Assembly: GCA_041401985.1 (NCBI GenBank)
Contig: JAWKTE010000016.1
Location: 33,932 to 97,931 of the forward strand
Length of the DNA stretch: 64,000 bases
Direction of reading: 5' to 3'
Source: JACKHA01 sp041401985
Lineage (GTDB): Bacteria; Planctomycetota; Phycisphaerae; Phycisphaerales; UBA1924
Shown in pieces: positions 16,767 through 32,187 of this stretch (positions are counted from its first letter, which is position 1; the number at the start of each line of letters is the position of its first letter). The position numbers and the translations under genes were made by a program. The notes beneath the pieces were generated by a model. That model saw only the letters and a list, made by a program, of their open reading frames with translations, made no database searches and was not told the origin of the DNA.

Positions 16767-17381
16767 TCACACGCGCCGCCGCTTCCCGAGCACAAGCCCC
16801 GCCGCCCCCAGCACCACACCCGCCGCCGGCCCGGGCACCGCCGTCAGCACCCGCACCTGCGCGTAGTCCGACGGGAACACCGGCCCGCGGTTCAACTGGA
16901 ACTGGATCGTGTTCCCGCTCACCACCACCCATTCCAGCGGGAACGACGCCATGCCGCGCTGCGAGGATGTCGAGTACGTCGTGCCGGTCGGGCGCAGCAG
17001 CGCGTCCGAGGCGTTCAGGCCGGCGGCCGTCCAGATCACCCCGACGATCGGCGCGTTGAACGCGACGGTGCCCGTGTGCTGGTTGGGCGTGAGCGGCCAG
17101 CCGGCCTCGGCGTGCAGCAGGTGCGAGTCGACCACGCCCGTGATCAGCCCCGGCGCCGGGGACCCCGAGTTTCCGGCCCCGACCAGGTCCACCGCCAGAT
17201 TCGTCACGCCGACCTGCTGCCGCTCGTTCCACGCGTGGGCGTGCTGCCCGCCGAAGGCGTTGCCGGCGATCAGGCCCGTGGGGCTGTGGACCAGCGTGCC
17301 GGGCGTGGCCGACTGGATCGCCGCCGCCGCCGGGAGTGCGAGAAGAGAGAGTGCCGTGATCGAGATGGAGCGATTGCGCAT
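16767..17381 (-). CDS. Secreted protein with PEP-CTERM-like sorting tail
   Basis: The start at ATG 17381 gives a signal peptide (MRNRSISITALSLLALPAAA, cut near Ala). A Gly/Thr/Val-rich beta domain follows. The C-terminus VPGPAAGVVLGAAGLVLGKR, then RRV, has the Pro motif, hydrophobic helix and basic end of a PEP-CTERM sorting signal, slightly off consensus (VPGP). Such proteins are exported and probably processed by an exosortase. No exosortase gene is in the window. It lies just downstream of the rpoC terminator on the same strand. Confidence 0.75.
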   Translation of the reverse strand: MRNRSISITALSLLALPAAAAIQSATPGTLVHSPTGLIAGNAFGGQHAHAWNERQQVGVTNLAVDLVGAGNSGSPAPGLITGVVDSHLLHAEAGWPLTPNQHTGTVAFNAPIVGVIWTAAGLNASDALLRPTGTTYSTSSQRGMASFPLEWVVVSGNTIQFQLNRGPVFPSDYAQVRVLTAVPGPAAGVVLGAAGLVLGKRRRV

Positions 17382-17462
17382 GAAGGGCCTCCGTGGATGG
17401 GGCGCCAAAGCGGCCGCCCCGCCCATCAGCGACGCCCACGCCGCGGGCTCACGCGGCCATGG

Positions 17463-17490
17463 AAAAAGGGCGGGCCGATTCGGCCCGCCC
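17463..17490 (-). terminator. Rho-independent terminator after rpoC
   Basis: A perfect 10-bp GC stem (GGGCGGGCCG/CGGCCCGCCC, loop ATT) at 17468-17490 is followed, reading on the minus strand, by TTTTT. It lies about 35 bp after the rpoC stop and separates rpoC from the next gene. Confidence 0.9.
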
Positions 17491-17522
17491 CTTAGGGGTC
17501 TGGATCACGTTGGCGTCAGCGA

Positions 17523-21917
<4,395 letters not shown>

Positions 21918-21983
21918 GATGGGGCCTCTCAATCGGCGGGTGTGCCGGGGTGACTTGCGATGTGCGGAAGGACGGGCGGTGAA

Positions 21984-22268
21984 TCAGGCGACGTCTTGCC
22001 ACTTCTGGAACGGGATGATTCGGGGCACAAGCAGGACGCGCACGCCGTGGGTGGACTCCAGAACAGACTCGATGGAGGAGAGCGCTTCGTAGATCGTGGC
22101 CATGTTCTCGGTGTCTCTGTGGATTGACACCGGGAGGTACCAGAACGATCCGTCAGACGGCTTGGTGATCTCGTCGGCGAGCACCCGGACAGACCGCACG
22201 GCGAATCGCTGGTCCGACCGAAGTTGCTCTTGCACCAAGGCCGCAACGATCTTGGGATCGGTCGTCAT
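21984..22268 (-). CDS. Unknown 94-aa partner of the HEPN gene, between rpoB and rpoC
   Basis: The protein is small and soluble with an alpha/beta look: a helical start (KIVAALVQEQLRSDQRF), strands SVRVLADEI and GSFWYLPVSIH, a helix MATIYEALSSIESVLE and a final strand VRVLLVPRI. I do not recognise the family. It is not a MNT nucleotidyltransferase, since no GSxxxG or DxD motif is present, although that is the usual partner of HEPN genes. Its ATG lies 1 bp after the HEPN stop codon, with GGAGGGATGA as ribosome site, so the two are almost certainly translated together. Confidence 0.75.
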   Translation of the reverse strand: MTTDPKIVAALVQEQLRSDQRFAVRSVRVLADEITKPSDGSFWYLPVSIHRDTENMATIYEALSSIESVLESTHGVRVLLVPRIIPFQKWQDVA

Positions 22269-22269
22269 T

Positions 22270-22653
22270 TCATCCCTCCAATCGCTGGTGGAACTGGCTG
22301 GCTTGCTGGAGACAGAACACGGCGTCCTGTGACTCGAGGGTTGACTCCGGGTCGTAGTCGGCGCTCTGGCGAAACCTCATCAAGTGGCGGAATCGGCGAG
22401 CGAGCTCTTTCCGATCGTGGTCCGAGAGTCGCCTCGGCTGTAGGTTATTTCGGACCAGGTCGTGGAGCTGGTCGTGGCCTGGATTGGGACGCCCTCGGTG
22501 TGAGGTATCCACGCCCGTGTCCTGCAAACGAGCGGTGGCGATCGCGTAGACCGAGTAGTACGCCCGGTTCAGACAGCTTCTCACCTTGTCCTGCTCCTTC
22601 AGCAGTTTCGCGGCCTCCAGGTTCTCGATGCCGATGTCATTCCACGTTGCCAC
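22270..22653 (-). CDS. HEPN-domain protein between rpoB and rpoC
   Basis: This 127-residue helical protein resembles small HEPN proteins (UPF0332/COG1895-like). The first helix pair has IENLEAAKLLKEQDKVRSCL and NRAYYSVYAIATARL. A His-rich middle (HDQLHDLVRNNL) follows, and then RFRHLMRFRQSADYDPE, where the R-x-x-ADY ending is characteristic. HEPN domains often act as RNases in toxin or defence systems, but a clear R-x4-6-H nuclease motif is uncertain here. The GTG start (22653) has a strong GAGGGGG site and lies 20 bp after the rpoB stop, so it is co-transcribed with rpoBC. Confidence 0.8.
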   Translation of the reverse strand: MATWNDIGIENLEAAKLLKEQDKVRSCLNRAYYSVYAIATARLQDTGVDTSHRGRPNPGHDQLHDLVRNNLQPRRLSDHDRKELARRFRHLMRFRQSADYDPESTLESQDAVFCLQQASQFHQRLEG

Positions 22654-22673
22654 GGTTGGCCCCCTCGAGCGGC

Positions 22674-26513
<3,840 letters not shown>

Positions 26514-27158
26514 CAATGTCCCCGTTGTCAAGAGCACCGCTCGGCCCGGGCGAATCGGCCCCGGCCGGCGGTGGCGTGTGTCCTGAGATGAGCCGACCCG
26601 CTTCGGATCTGCCTGGCTCCCTGCCCGAACGCTCCCGCCCGTGTGTCCGACGGGCCGCGGCCCGTCCGAGCGATTGCGCCCACTTCACTCGTACCCCGTC
26701 ATTCCTGGCGTCGACCCCCGGTGCTCTTCCGGGTGTGGTCCCCAGCACGTCTGGCTTGCGCCCCGATGCGACCCCTTGCACTGCTCGGCCTGTTTGCTGG
26801 CCGAACTGCCCCGGCTCTCGCCGATGAACTGGCCGTTGCCGATGGACCGGCGCCGGCCGATGAACCATGGGCTCTCGCCCGTGGCGACAGGCCTTGCGGC
26901 TCGGGCGACCCTCCCGAGCGTGCGGCCGTCGTGGATGGCGGTGTGCGCCTGTCGGTTGGGCTCGTGGCGATGCGCGGGGCGATCGCCGACGTTCCTCCGA
27001 TGAGACGGCTTGGGCACCGCCGATAGCACAACACGTCCCCCGGAAGACACCGGGCGACGCGCGCAGCAATCGCCTCCTGATTACATGAGAACGGGTCGCA
27101 CCATGACGAGCCTAGAAGCATAGGCCGTGCCGAACGCCGGGCAACCGTGTGAAGGTCG
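26514..27158. other. Long rpoB upstream region
   Basis: About 645 bp without a supported gene. It must hold the promoter for rpoB, the HEPN pair and rpoC, because transcription from rplL is expected to stop at 27159-27186. A TTGACA-like hexamer lies on the minus strand at 26526-26531, too close to the rpoB start to be its main promoter. No clear pair was found. Confidence 0.5.
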
Positions 27159-27186
27159 AAAAAAAACCCGCCCCGGGCGGGGCGGG
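27159..27186 (-). terminator. Rho-independent terminator after rplL
   Basis: A perfect 8-bp GC stem with loop GGGC (27167-27186) is followed on the minus strand by eight Ts (27159-27166). It lies 62 bp after the rplL stop. It should uncouple rplKAJL from rpoB. Confidence 0.93.
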
Positions 27187-27247
27187 CGAACTCTTGTTTG
27201 GATTGTGTATGGAGATCGCCGTCGGGTTGATCGCTGGGGGTCGGGCC

Positions 27248-27640
27248 TCAGGCGACCTCGACCTCGGCACCGGCTTCCTTGAGCTTCTTGGCGAGGCTGT
27301 CGGCCTCGTCTTTGGAGACGCCCTCTTTGAGCTTCTTCGGGGCGCCGTCGACCATGTCCTTGGCCTCCTTGAGGCCCAGGCCGGTGATCTCGCGGACGAC
27401 CTTGATGACGCCGATCTTCTTGGCCGCGTCCACGGACTTGAGGGTCACGTCGAACTCGGTCTTCTCCTCGGCGGCGGGAGCGGCGGCGGCGGCCGGGCCG
27501 GCCATGACGACCGCGCCACCGGCGGCGGCCTCGATGCCGTAGGTCTCCTTCATGTAGTTGCCCAGGTCGACCGCGTCCTTGAGGGACAGGGCCGCGAGCT
27601 TGTCGCCCAGTTCGGTGATGGTCGCGCTGAAGTCTGCCAT
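27248..27640 (-). CDS. rplL: Ribosomal protein L7/L12
   Basis: This stalk protein of the large subunit recruits translation factors. The N-terminal dimerisation helices (ADFSATITELGDKLAALSLK) are followed by an Ala-rich hinge (AGPAAAAAPAAEEK, about 45-58). The factor-binding domain contains KKIGVIKVVREITGLGLKEA, then KDMVDGAPKKLKEG, and ends GAEVEVA. Length is 130 residues, normal. It is the last gene of the L11-L1-L10-L12 run and is followed by a terminator. It is separated from rplJ by an unusual 320-bp gap with a palindrome. Confidence 0.97.
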   Translation of the reverse strand: MADFSATITELGDKLAALSLKDAVDLGNYMKETYGIEAAAGGAVVMAGPAAAAAPAAEEKTEFDVTLKSVDAAKKIGVIKVVREITGLGLKEAKDMVDGAPKKLKEGVSKDEADSLAKKLKEAGAEVEVA

Positions 27641-27960
27641 GGTTCGAGCCTTCCTGACGGCCCGGCGGAGCGTTCCGCCGAGCGGGGCATGCCTCCGAAA
27701 GGGGCCCAGACACCTGGGCTCTTTAACCCGGCCCGCGAGGGGCCAAGGGCCAGACGGGTGCGATGTCGAGTGCGAAGCGAGAGTCCTGATGAGGCCTGAG
27801 TCCTGAGTCCTTGGTCCTGGAGGTCGGGCAACCGGTTGGAGTGGGATGCTTGAGCAGACGGTCGTTGGACTGGTCCGAGGCCTGATTCGCGGAAGGGGCC
27901 GGGGCGACCGAGCGCCCGACCTCCAGGACCCAGGACCAAGGACTCAGGACCGCCTCTGCC
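27641..27960. repeat. Long palindrome between rplJ and rplL
   Basis: The arm at 27801-27829 (TCCTGAGTCCTTGGTCCTGG and onwards) is nearly the reverse complement of the arm at 27914-27949. The latter carries an extra 7-bp GTCCTGG-type duplication. The loop is about 85 bp. No gene is seen. The hairpin would form in the rplJ-rplL transcript. Confidence 0.85.
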
Positions 27961-28506
27961 TTACCCCACCTTCGCGATGGCCTCGCCCTTCTCGAGTTTG
28001 GTCTCGATGGTCTTGATGATGCCGGCGACGCCCGAGCCGGGGCCCTTGATCTGGGCGACGAGTTTCTTGGCCGGGCCGAGGATGAGGGCGACGGTCTGGC
28101 CGAGCGCCTCTTCGCGAGTCGGGAACTTGGAGAGGGCCTTGACCCCGTCCTCGCCCTTGAAGAGTTGGCCGTCGAGCACGGCGCCCTTGAGTTCGATCTT
28201 GGGGAAGTCCTTGAGCGAGTCGACGATCTCGCGTGCGATCTCGACGACGCTGTTGCCGCCGTAGACAAGGGCCGAGGGGCCGGTCAGCACCGGCCCGAGG
28301 GCGGCCATGTCGGTGCCGTCGACCATCTTCTTGAAGAGCGAGTTGCGGACGATGGTGACGCGCATGTCCTTCTTTGCCAGGTTCATGCGGATCTGGTGGG
28401 TGGAGATCGCGTCGATGCCCGAGAGGCTGACCAGGACGGCGTCCTTGTTGTCGCCGATGCGGCTCTGGTAGTCCCGCAGGATGATCTCTTTGACTTGCTT
28501 GGACAT
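27961..28506 (-). CDS. rplJ: Ribosomal protein L10
   Basis: This 181-residue protein forms the base of the L7/L12 stalk and in many bacteria represses its own operon. Typical segments are MSKQVKEIILRDYQSRIG, VSLSGIDAISTHQIRMNLAK, VRNSLFKKMVDGT and the C-terminal helix IIKTIETKLEKGEAIAK that binds L12 dimers. ATG 28506 follows GAGGACCACACC and is preferred to the upstream ATG. It overlaps no neighbour and is 64 bp from rplA. Confidence 0.96.
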   Translation of the reverse strand: MSKQVKEIILRDYQSRIGDNKDAVLVSLSGIDAISTHQIRMNLAKKDMRVTIVRNSLFKKMVDGTDMAALGPVLTGPSALVYGGNSVVEIAREIVDSLKDFPKIELKGAVLDGQLFKGEDGVKALSKFPTREEALGQTVALILGPAKKLVAQIKGPGSGVAGIIKTIETKLEKGEAIAKVG

Positions 28507-28570
28507 GGTGTGGTCCTCTTCGGTCGCGCCGCCTTCGATCACGCCCCGCGGGGCTGGCGGCTCATCCTGT

Positions 28571-29266
28571 TCAGGCGACGACGGCCTGCTGGTACTTGAT
28601 CTGCACGCTGGGGGTCATGGATCCGCTCACGCAGATCTTCTTGATGTAGATGCCCTTGGTCGACGAGGGGCGGGCCCGCTCGATGGTGTCCACGAAGGCC
28701 TGGAGGTTGACCGCCAGATCGGCGTCGGAGAAGGACATCTTGCCGATGATCGCGTGGACGTTGCCGCTCTTGTCGGTGCGGTACTCGAGCTTGCCGGCCG
28801 TGAACTCCTTGACGGCCTGGGCGACGTTCTGGGTCACGGTGCCGTTCTTGGGCGAGGGCATCAGGCCCTTGGGGCCGAGCACGCGTCCGAGTTTGGCCAT
28901 GACACGCATCATGTCCGGGCTGGCGACCGCGACGTCGAAGTCCATCCAGCCCTTCTCGACCTCTTCGACCAGCGACTGCCCGCCGGCCTTGACGGCGCCG
29001 GCTTCCTTGGCGGCGGCCTGCTGGTCGTCGCCGCAGAACGCGACCACGCGCTTGGACTTGCCGATGCCGTTGGGCAGGGCGACCGAGCCGCGGAGGTTCT
29101 GGTCGGCCTGGCGGGGATCGACGCCCAGGTGCATGACGATGTTGATGGTCTGGTCGAACTTGGGGGCCTTGAACTTCTTCAGCGCGGCGATGGCCTCGGG
29201 GATCTCGAGGGGCTGCTTGGGCTGGAGTTCGAGGTTGGCGGTTGTGCGCTTGTTGAACTTTGGCAT
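28571..29266 (-). CDS. rplA: Ribosomal protein L1
   Basis: This is the large-subunit L1-stalk protein (231 residues), which also binds its own mRNA in many bacteria. Conserved parts include FDQTINIVMHLGVDPRQADQ, LRGSVALPNGIGKSKRVVAF, GRVLGPKGLMPSPKNGTVTQ and GKLEYRTDKSGNVHAIIGK. The final Thr/Ser-Pro segment (MTPSVQI) is as usual. Only 5 bp separate it from rplK, so the two are translationally linked. Confidence 0.97.
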   Translation of the reverse strand: MPKFNKRTTANLELQPKQPLEIPEAIAALKKFKAPKFDQTINIVMHLGVDPRQADQNLRGSVALPNGIGKSKRVVAFCGDDQQAAAKEAGAVKAGGQSLVEEVEKGWMDFDVAVASPDMMRVMAKLGRVLGPKGLMPSPKNGTVTQNVAQAVKEFTAGKLEYRTDKSGNVHAIIGKMSFSDADLAVNLQAFVDTIERARPSSTKGIYIKKICVSGSMTPSVQIKYQQAVVA

Positions 29267-29271
29267 TGGGA

Positions 29272-29700
29272 TCAGCCCTCCACCGTGACGCCCATGGAAC
29301 GGGCGGTGCCCTCGATCACCCGCATCGCGGCCTCGACCGAGCCGGCGTTGAGGTCCTTGACCTTTTCTTCCGCGATCTTGCGAACGTGCGCCTTGGTGAT
29401 CTTGCCGACCTTGTCCTTGTTCGGGACGCCCGAGCCCTTCTCGATGCCCGCGGCCTCCTTGATGAGCACCGAGGCCGGGCTGGACTTGAGTTCGAACGTG
29501 AACGAGCGGTCCGAGTACGCCGTCACCACCGCGCTGATGACCTTGCCATTGAGTTTGGCGGTCGCGGCGTTGAACTGCTGGACGAACTGGCCGGGGTTCA
29601 CACCCTTGGCGCCCAGCACGGGGCCGAGCGGCGGCGCGGGCGTCGCCTTGCCCCCTGGGGCCATGATCTTGAAGACCGCAGTGACTTCTTTCTTGGCCAT
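29272..29700 (-). CDS. rplK: Ribosomal protein L11
   Basis: This protein (142 residues) is part of the GTPase-associated centre. The N-terminal domain has the flexible PGGKATPAPPLGPVLGAKGV loop, followed by NPGQFVQQFNAAT. The RNA-binding C-terminal domain ends GTARSMGVTVEG. The ATG at 29700 matches the standard MAKKEVTAVFKI start. It is the first ribosomal gene of the run. nusG and secE, its usual upstream neighbours, are absent, so the operon begins here. Confidence 0.97.
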   Translation of the reverse strand: MAKKEVTAVFKIMAPGGKATPAPPLGPVLGAKGVNPGQFVQQFNAATAKLNGKVISAVVTAYSDRSFTFELKSSPASVLIKEAAGIEKGSGVPNKDKVGKITKAHVRKIAEEKVKDLNAGSVEAAMRVIEGTARSMGVTVEG

Positions 29701-29725
29701 GGCATCTCCACCTCCCACCGGACGC

Positions 29726-29762
29726 CTGGTGATCCGGGCTGGAAGCCCGGGTGGTTCACCAG
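29726..29762 (-). promoter_or_regulatory. Stem-loop in the rplK leader
   Basis: CTGGTGA/TCACCAG outer arms and CCGGGCT/AGCCCGG inner arms form a 14-bp interrupted stem 26 bp upstream of the rplK ATG. The position would suit an L1 autoregulatory site. The core also resembles the CGGGCTGGAAAGCCCG repeat at 49.56-49.69 kb, so it may be a repeat instead. Confidence 0.45.
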
Positions 29763-29853
29763 CGACCGCCCCCGGCCAGGGGACGGTCCGCCGCGGTGGT
29801 GCGAACGGGTCTGGATGTGGCTCGCCCGGCGAGGGCCGGGGAGTCGAGCGGGA

Positions 29854-29881
29854 AGTCTAGGCGGGGGTGGGGGGAAGGCAA
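29854..29881 (-). promoter_or_regulatory. Possible rplKAJL promoter
   Basis: On the minus strand, TTGCCT (29881-29876) and TAGACT (29859-29854) are separated by 16 bp. They lie about 150 bp upstream of rplK. This is a sigma-70-like match of moderate quality. Confidence 0.35.
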
Positions 29882-29931
29882 ACGGGGGCGGGGAGTGGCG
29901 GCGATATCCTATTGAATTGCGAACAATCAGG

Positions 29932-29960
29932 TTGACAGGAACGGAGTCATGCCGTATATT
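29932..29960 (+). promoter_or_regulatory. Near-consensus sigma-70 promoter for the Uma2 gene
   Basis: TTGACA (29932-29937), a 17-bp spacer and TATATT (29955-29960) give an almost perfect housekeeping promoter. Transcription would start near 29967, leaving a leader of about 94 nt before the ATG at 30061. It stands out in otherwise GC-rich DNA. Confidence 0.7.
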
Positions 29961-30060
29961 TCCCTTATGCTGGGCCGCGAGCCTGGCCGACGGTTCTCGC
30001 CGGATGTGGGCCGCTGCGAGAGGTTTTGAGCGAGCGGGCAGTGGATCGGGAGCGCTGGAA

Positions 30061-30660
30061 ATGTCTGTCGCGTCGCGTGATCTTGGGATCGGGGGGCTTG
30101 AGTCCGGTTTCGCCGGTCTTCGGATGACGGCCGAGGAGTATCTCGCCCTTGGTGAGACGCGGGATCGGTACCAGTTGATCGATGGAGTGGTCGTGATGTC
30201 GCCGAGTCCGTCGCCGCTGCACCAGGAGATCAAGATTGCCGTGGCCTTCCAGGTGCGCGGCACCTCGTTGCCAGACGGCGTGCCGCGGGTGTTCCTGGAC
30301 ATCGATGTGCTGTTCGACGATTCGCTGGTGTACTGCCCCGATGTGAGCGTCTACCGGCGGTCGAGGCTGCCCCGCACGCCCAGCCGGCTGACGATCGCGC
30401 CGGACCTGATCGTCGAGGTGCTGTCGCCGTCGAACCGGGGGCTGGATCTCGTGACCAAGCGGCGGGACTTCGATCGCTTCGGCGTCGGGGAGTACTGGAT
30501 CATCGATCCGGACACGAAGTCGGTGCGGGTGCTGCGCCGTCGGGACGGGGCGTTTGTTGAAGCGCCGGAATCGGAGTCGAGCGCCGACCAGATCGTGTGT
30601 GCGGCGATCCCTGGATTGACGCTGGATATGCGGGCGATTCGGGCGATTCCCGGGGAGTGA
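30061..30660 (+). CDS. Uma2-family (DUF820) PD-(D/E)XK nuclease-like protein
   Basis: The restriction-endonuclease-like fold signature is present: MTAEEYLALGETRDRYQLID at the start, the acidic residue in CPDVSVYR, APDLIVEVLSPSNRGLD (the catalytic Glu) and KRRDFDRFGVGEYWIIDPD. The Lys of the K-x-x-x-(Y/F) segment is in place, so the site looks complete. Length is 199 residues. The ATG at 30061 fits a GGGAGC ribosome site, and about 20 residues precede the conserved start. The family is highly expanded in planctomycetes and cyanobacteria, and its biological role is unknown. It is transcribed divergently from the ribosomal operon. Confidence 0.88.
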   Translation: MSVASRDLGIGGLESGFAGLRMTAEEYLALGETRDRYQLIDGVVVMSPSPSPLHQEIKIAVAFQVRGTSLPDGVPRVFLDIDVLFDDSLVYCPDVSVYRRSRLPRTPSRLTIAPDLIVEVLSPSNRGLDLVTKRRDFDRFGVGEYWIIDPDTKSVRVLRRRDGAFVEAPESESSADQIVCAAIPGLTLDMRAIRAIPGE

Positions 30661-30691
30661 TGCAGAGAGCGGTCGATCGGGCAAAGACCAA

Positions 30692-30721
30692 TAGGAAAGG
30701 GCGGGCCTTCGAGGCCCGCCC
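30692..30721 (-). terminator. Terminator hairpin between convergent genes
   Basis: A perfect 10-bp stem (30699-30708 with 30712-30721, loop TCG) is followed on the minus strand by TTTCCTATT. It probably ends transcription of the Tyr-rich protein gene and may also stop the Uma2 transcript. Confidence 0.75.
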
Positions 30722-30819
30722 TGAGTTGAGGCTTGGATGGGTTGTTGGTGGCGGAGCGCTCGCTTGCGCGTCGCGTTCGCCGGATTGGCGGGCGGATCGT
30801 GGAGCGGGCGCCCGGCCGA

Positions 30820-31929
30820 TCAGCGTCGCCCGTAGACGACGCGCCGGAGCGAGTCGGCCATCGGGGTGGCGACCGACTGGTCGAGGCCGACGCCGGTGGC
30901 CTTGATGACCATGTCGAGGGCGACCGAATCACGCCCCTCGGCCTGCATCAGCACCGCCAGGGCGAACCACGCCTCGGGCGTGTTGGCCTGGTTGGCGTGG
31001 ATGGACGCGCGCCGGACCAGGTCGCGGATGCTGAAGCGGGCGCCACTCGGGAAGAGGCGCTCGTCGATCGCCTGGTTGGCGAGCGACGGGTCGGCGCGGT
31101 AGGCGCCGAGGATCTGGGCCGCGCCCTGGGCGACCTGGGCGTCGGCGATCATGGCCAGGCCCAGCATGCGGGTGGCCTCTGGGTTGTCGCCGGCGAGGGC
31201 CGGTGCGGCGGTCGTGGGAACCGCGGCGATGGGCGCGGGCGTCGGCGCGGTCTGCCCGGTGGCGATGTCCGTGCCCGTGTCGGCCTTGTCGGTGTGGGCC
31301 GCGGCCTGGAGGGCCAGGATGGCATCGTCGACCTGGCCCTTGCGGAGCATGGCGATGGAGTCGCCGGCCCAGGTTGGGTCGAAGTCGCCCTCGAGGCCGC
31401 GCTGGCGGTCGGAGCGGGCGACGGTGTAGGCGGGCGCTTGGTAGTTGGCGGGTGCGACGGCGGGGTCGCCGGCGTAGTAGTCGTTGCGGTAGTTCACGCT
31501 GCCGGAGTTGTCGTTGCTCGAGACGTAGTAGCCCTCGACGGCGTACCCGCCGCTCCAGTAGTAGGGGGAGCAGTTGTCGTAGCGGTAGTGGCGGCGTGGG
31601 GTGTAGTAGTAGTTTCGCGGGGTGTAGTAGCGGGGCTGGTACCGCGGCTGATAGCGGGGCTGGTAGTAGTAGCGGTAGGAGCGTGGGGGCTGGTAGCAGT
31701 CGTCGTAGTAGTACGAGCCGCCGCGGTAGCCGTGGCGTGGGCCGTAGGCGTAGGCGGGGCTGGAGTAGCCGACGGAGACGAAGCCGTTGTCCCACCCGGA
31801 GGTGAATCCGATGGAGACGCCGCTGGAGTAGCCGTAGCAACTCTGGGCGGCGGCGGGGCTGGCGGCGCCGGCGAGGATGCCCGCGGCGAGGCCGAGCGAG
31901 GCGGTCAGCGAGGCGAAGCGGTTGCTCAT
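30820..31929 (-). CDS. Secreted Tyr-rich repeat protein
   Basis: A signal peptide (LTASLGLAAGILAGAASPAA, cut near AQ) is followed by a Gly/Ser/Tyr segment (CYGYSSGVSIGFTSGWDNGF). A region of about 80 residues with roughly one-third Tyr comes next, with repeats such as YQPRYQPRYQPRYYTPRNYY. The C-terminal half is a helical Ala-rich domain (TRMLGLAMIADAQVAQGAAQ; PEAWFALAVLMQAEGRDS) that looks like TPR-type helices. Length is 369 residues. A structural or envelope-surface role is plausible; no known family is claimed. Two Cys in the Tyr-rich part could form disulfides. Confidence 0.75.
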   Translation of the reverse strand: MSNRFASLTASLGLAAGILAGAASPAAAQSCYGYSSGVSIGFTSGWDNGFVSVGYSSPAYAYGPRHGYRGGSYYYDDCYQPPRSYRYYYQPRYQPRYQPRYYTPRNYYYTPRRHYRYDNCSPYYWSGGYAVEGYYVSSNDNSGSVNYRNDYYAGDPAVAPANYQAPAYTVARSDRQRGLEGDFDPTWAGDSIAMLRKGQVDDAILALQAAAHTDKADTGTDIATGQTAPTPAPIAAVPTTAAPALAGDNPEATRMLGLAMIADAQVAQGAAQILGAYRADPSLANQAIDERLFPSGARFSIRDLVRRASIHANQANTPEAWFALAVLMQAEGRDSVALDMVIKATGVGLDQSVATPMADSLRRVVYGRR

Positions 31930-32187
31930 GAGGATTGACCTCCTGCGGGAGCCCCTGGGCGGTGCACGCTTGGGGAAGCGGGACGCGGTCGGGCGGGGCG
32001 GCGGATGCGGCCCACAGGTCTGACGCGTCGGACCGGGGATTTGTTCCGGGGGCGGGGCGGATCGGCCGCCGCGTGCCGGGAACGATGGCGGAGTTGGCCC
32101 CGGTGTTGGTCCGGCCCCAGCCTCCGACCGCCGCGCGGGAAAATCCGGCGGGCACGCGAGGTTGGCGGGCACTATCCTGCTGGCCCT

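Noticed and set aside
26526..26531. TTGACA on the minus strand as the rpoB promoter
   Set aside because: It lies 13-18 bp before the start codon and leaves no room for a -10 box or ribosome site.
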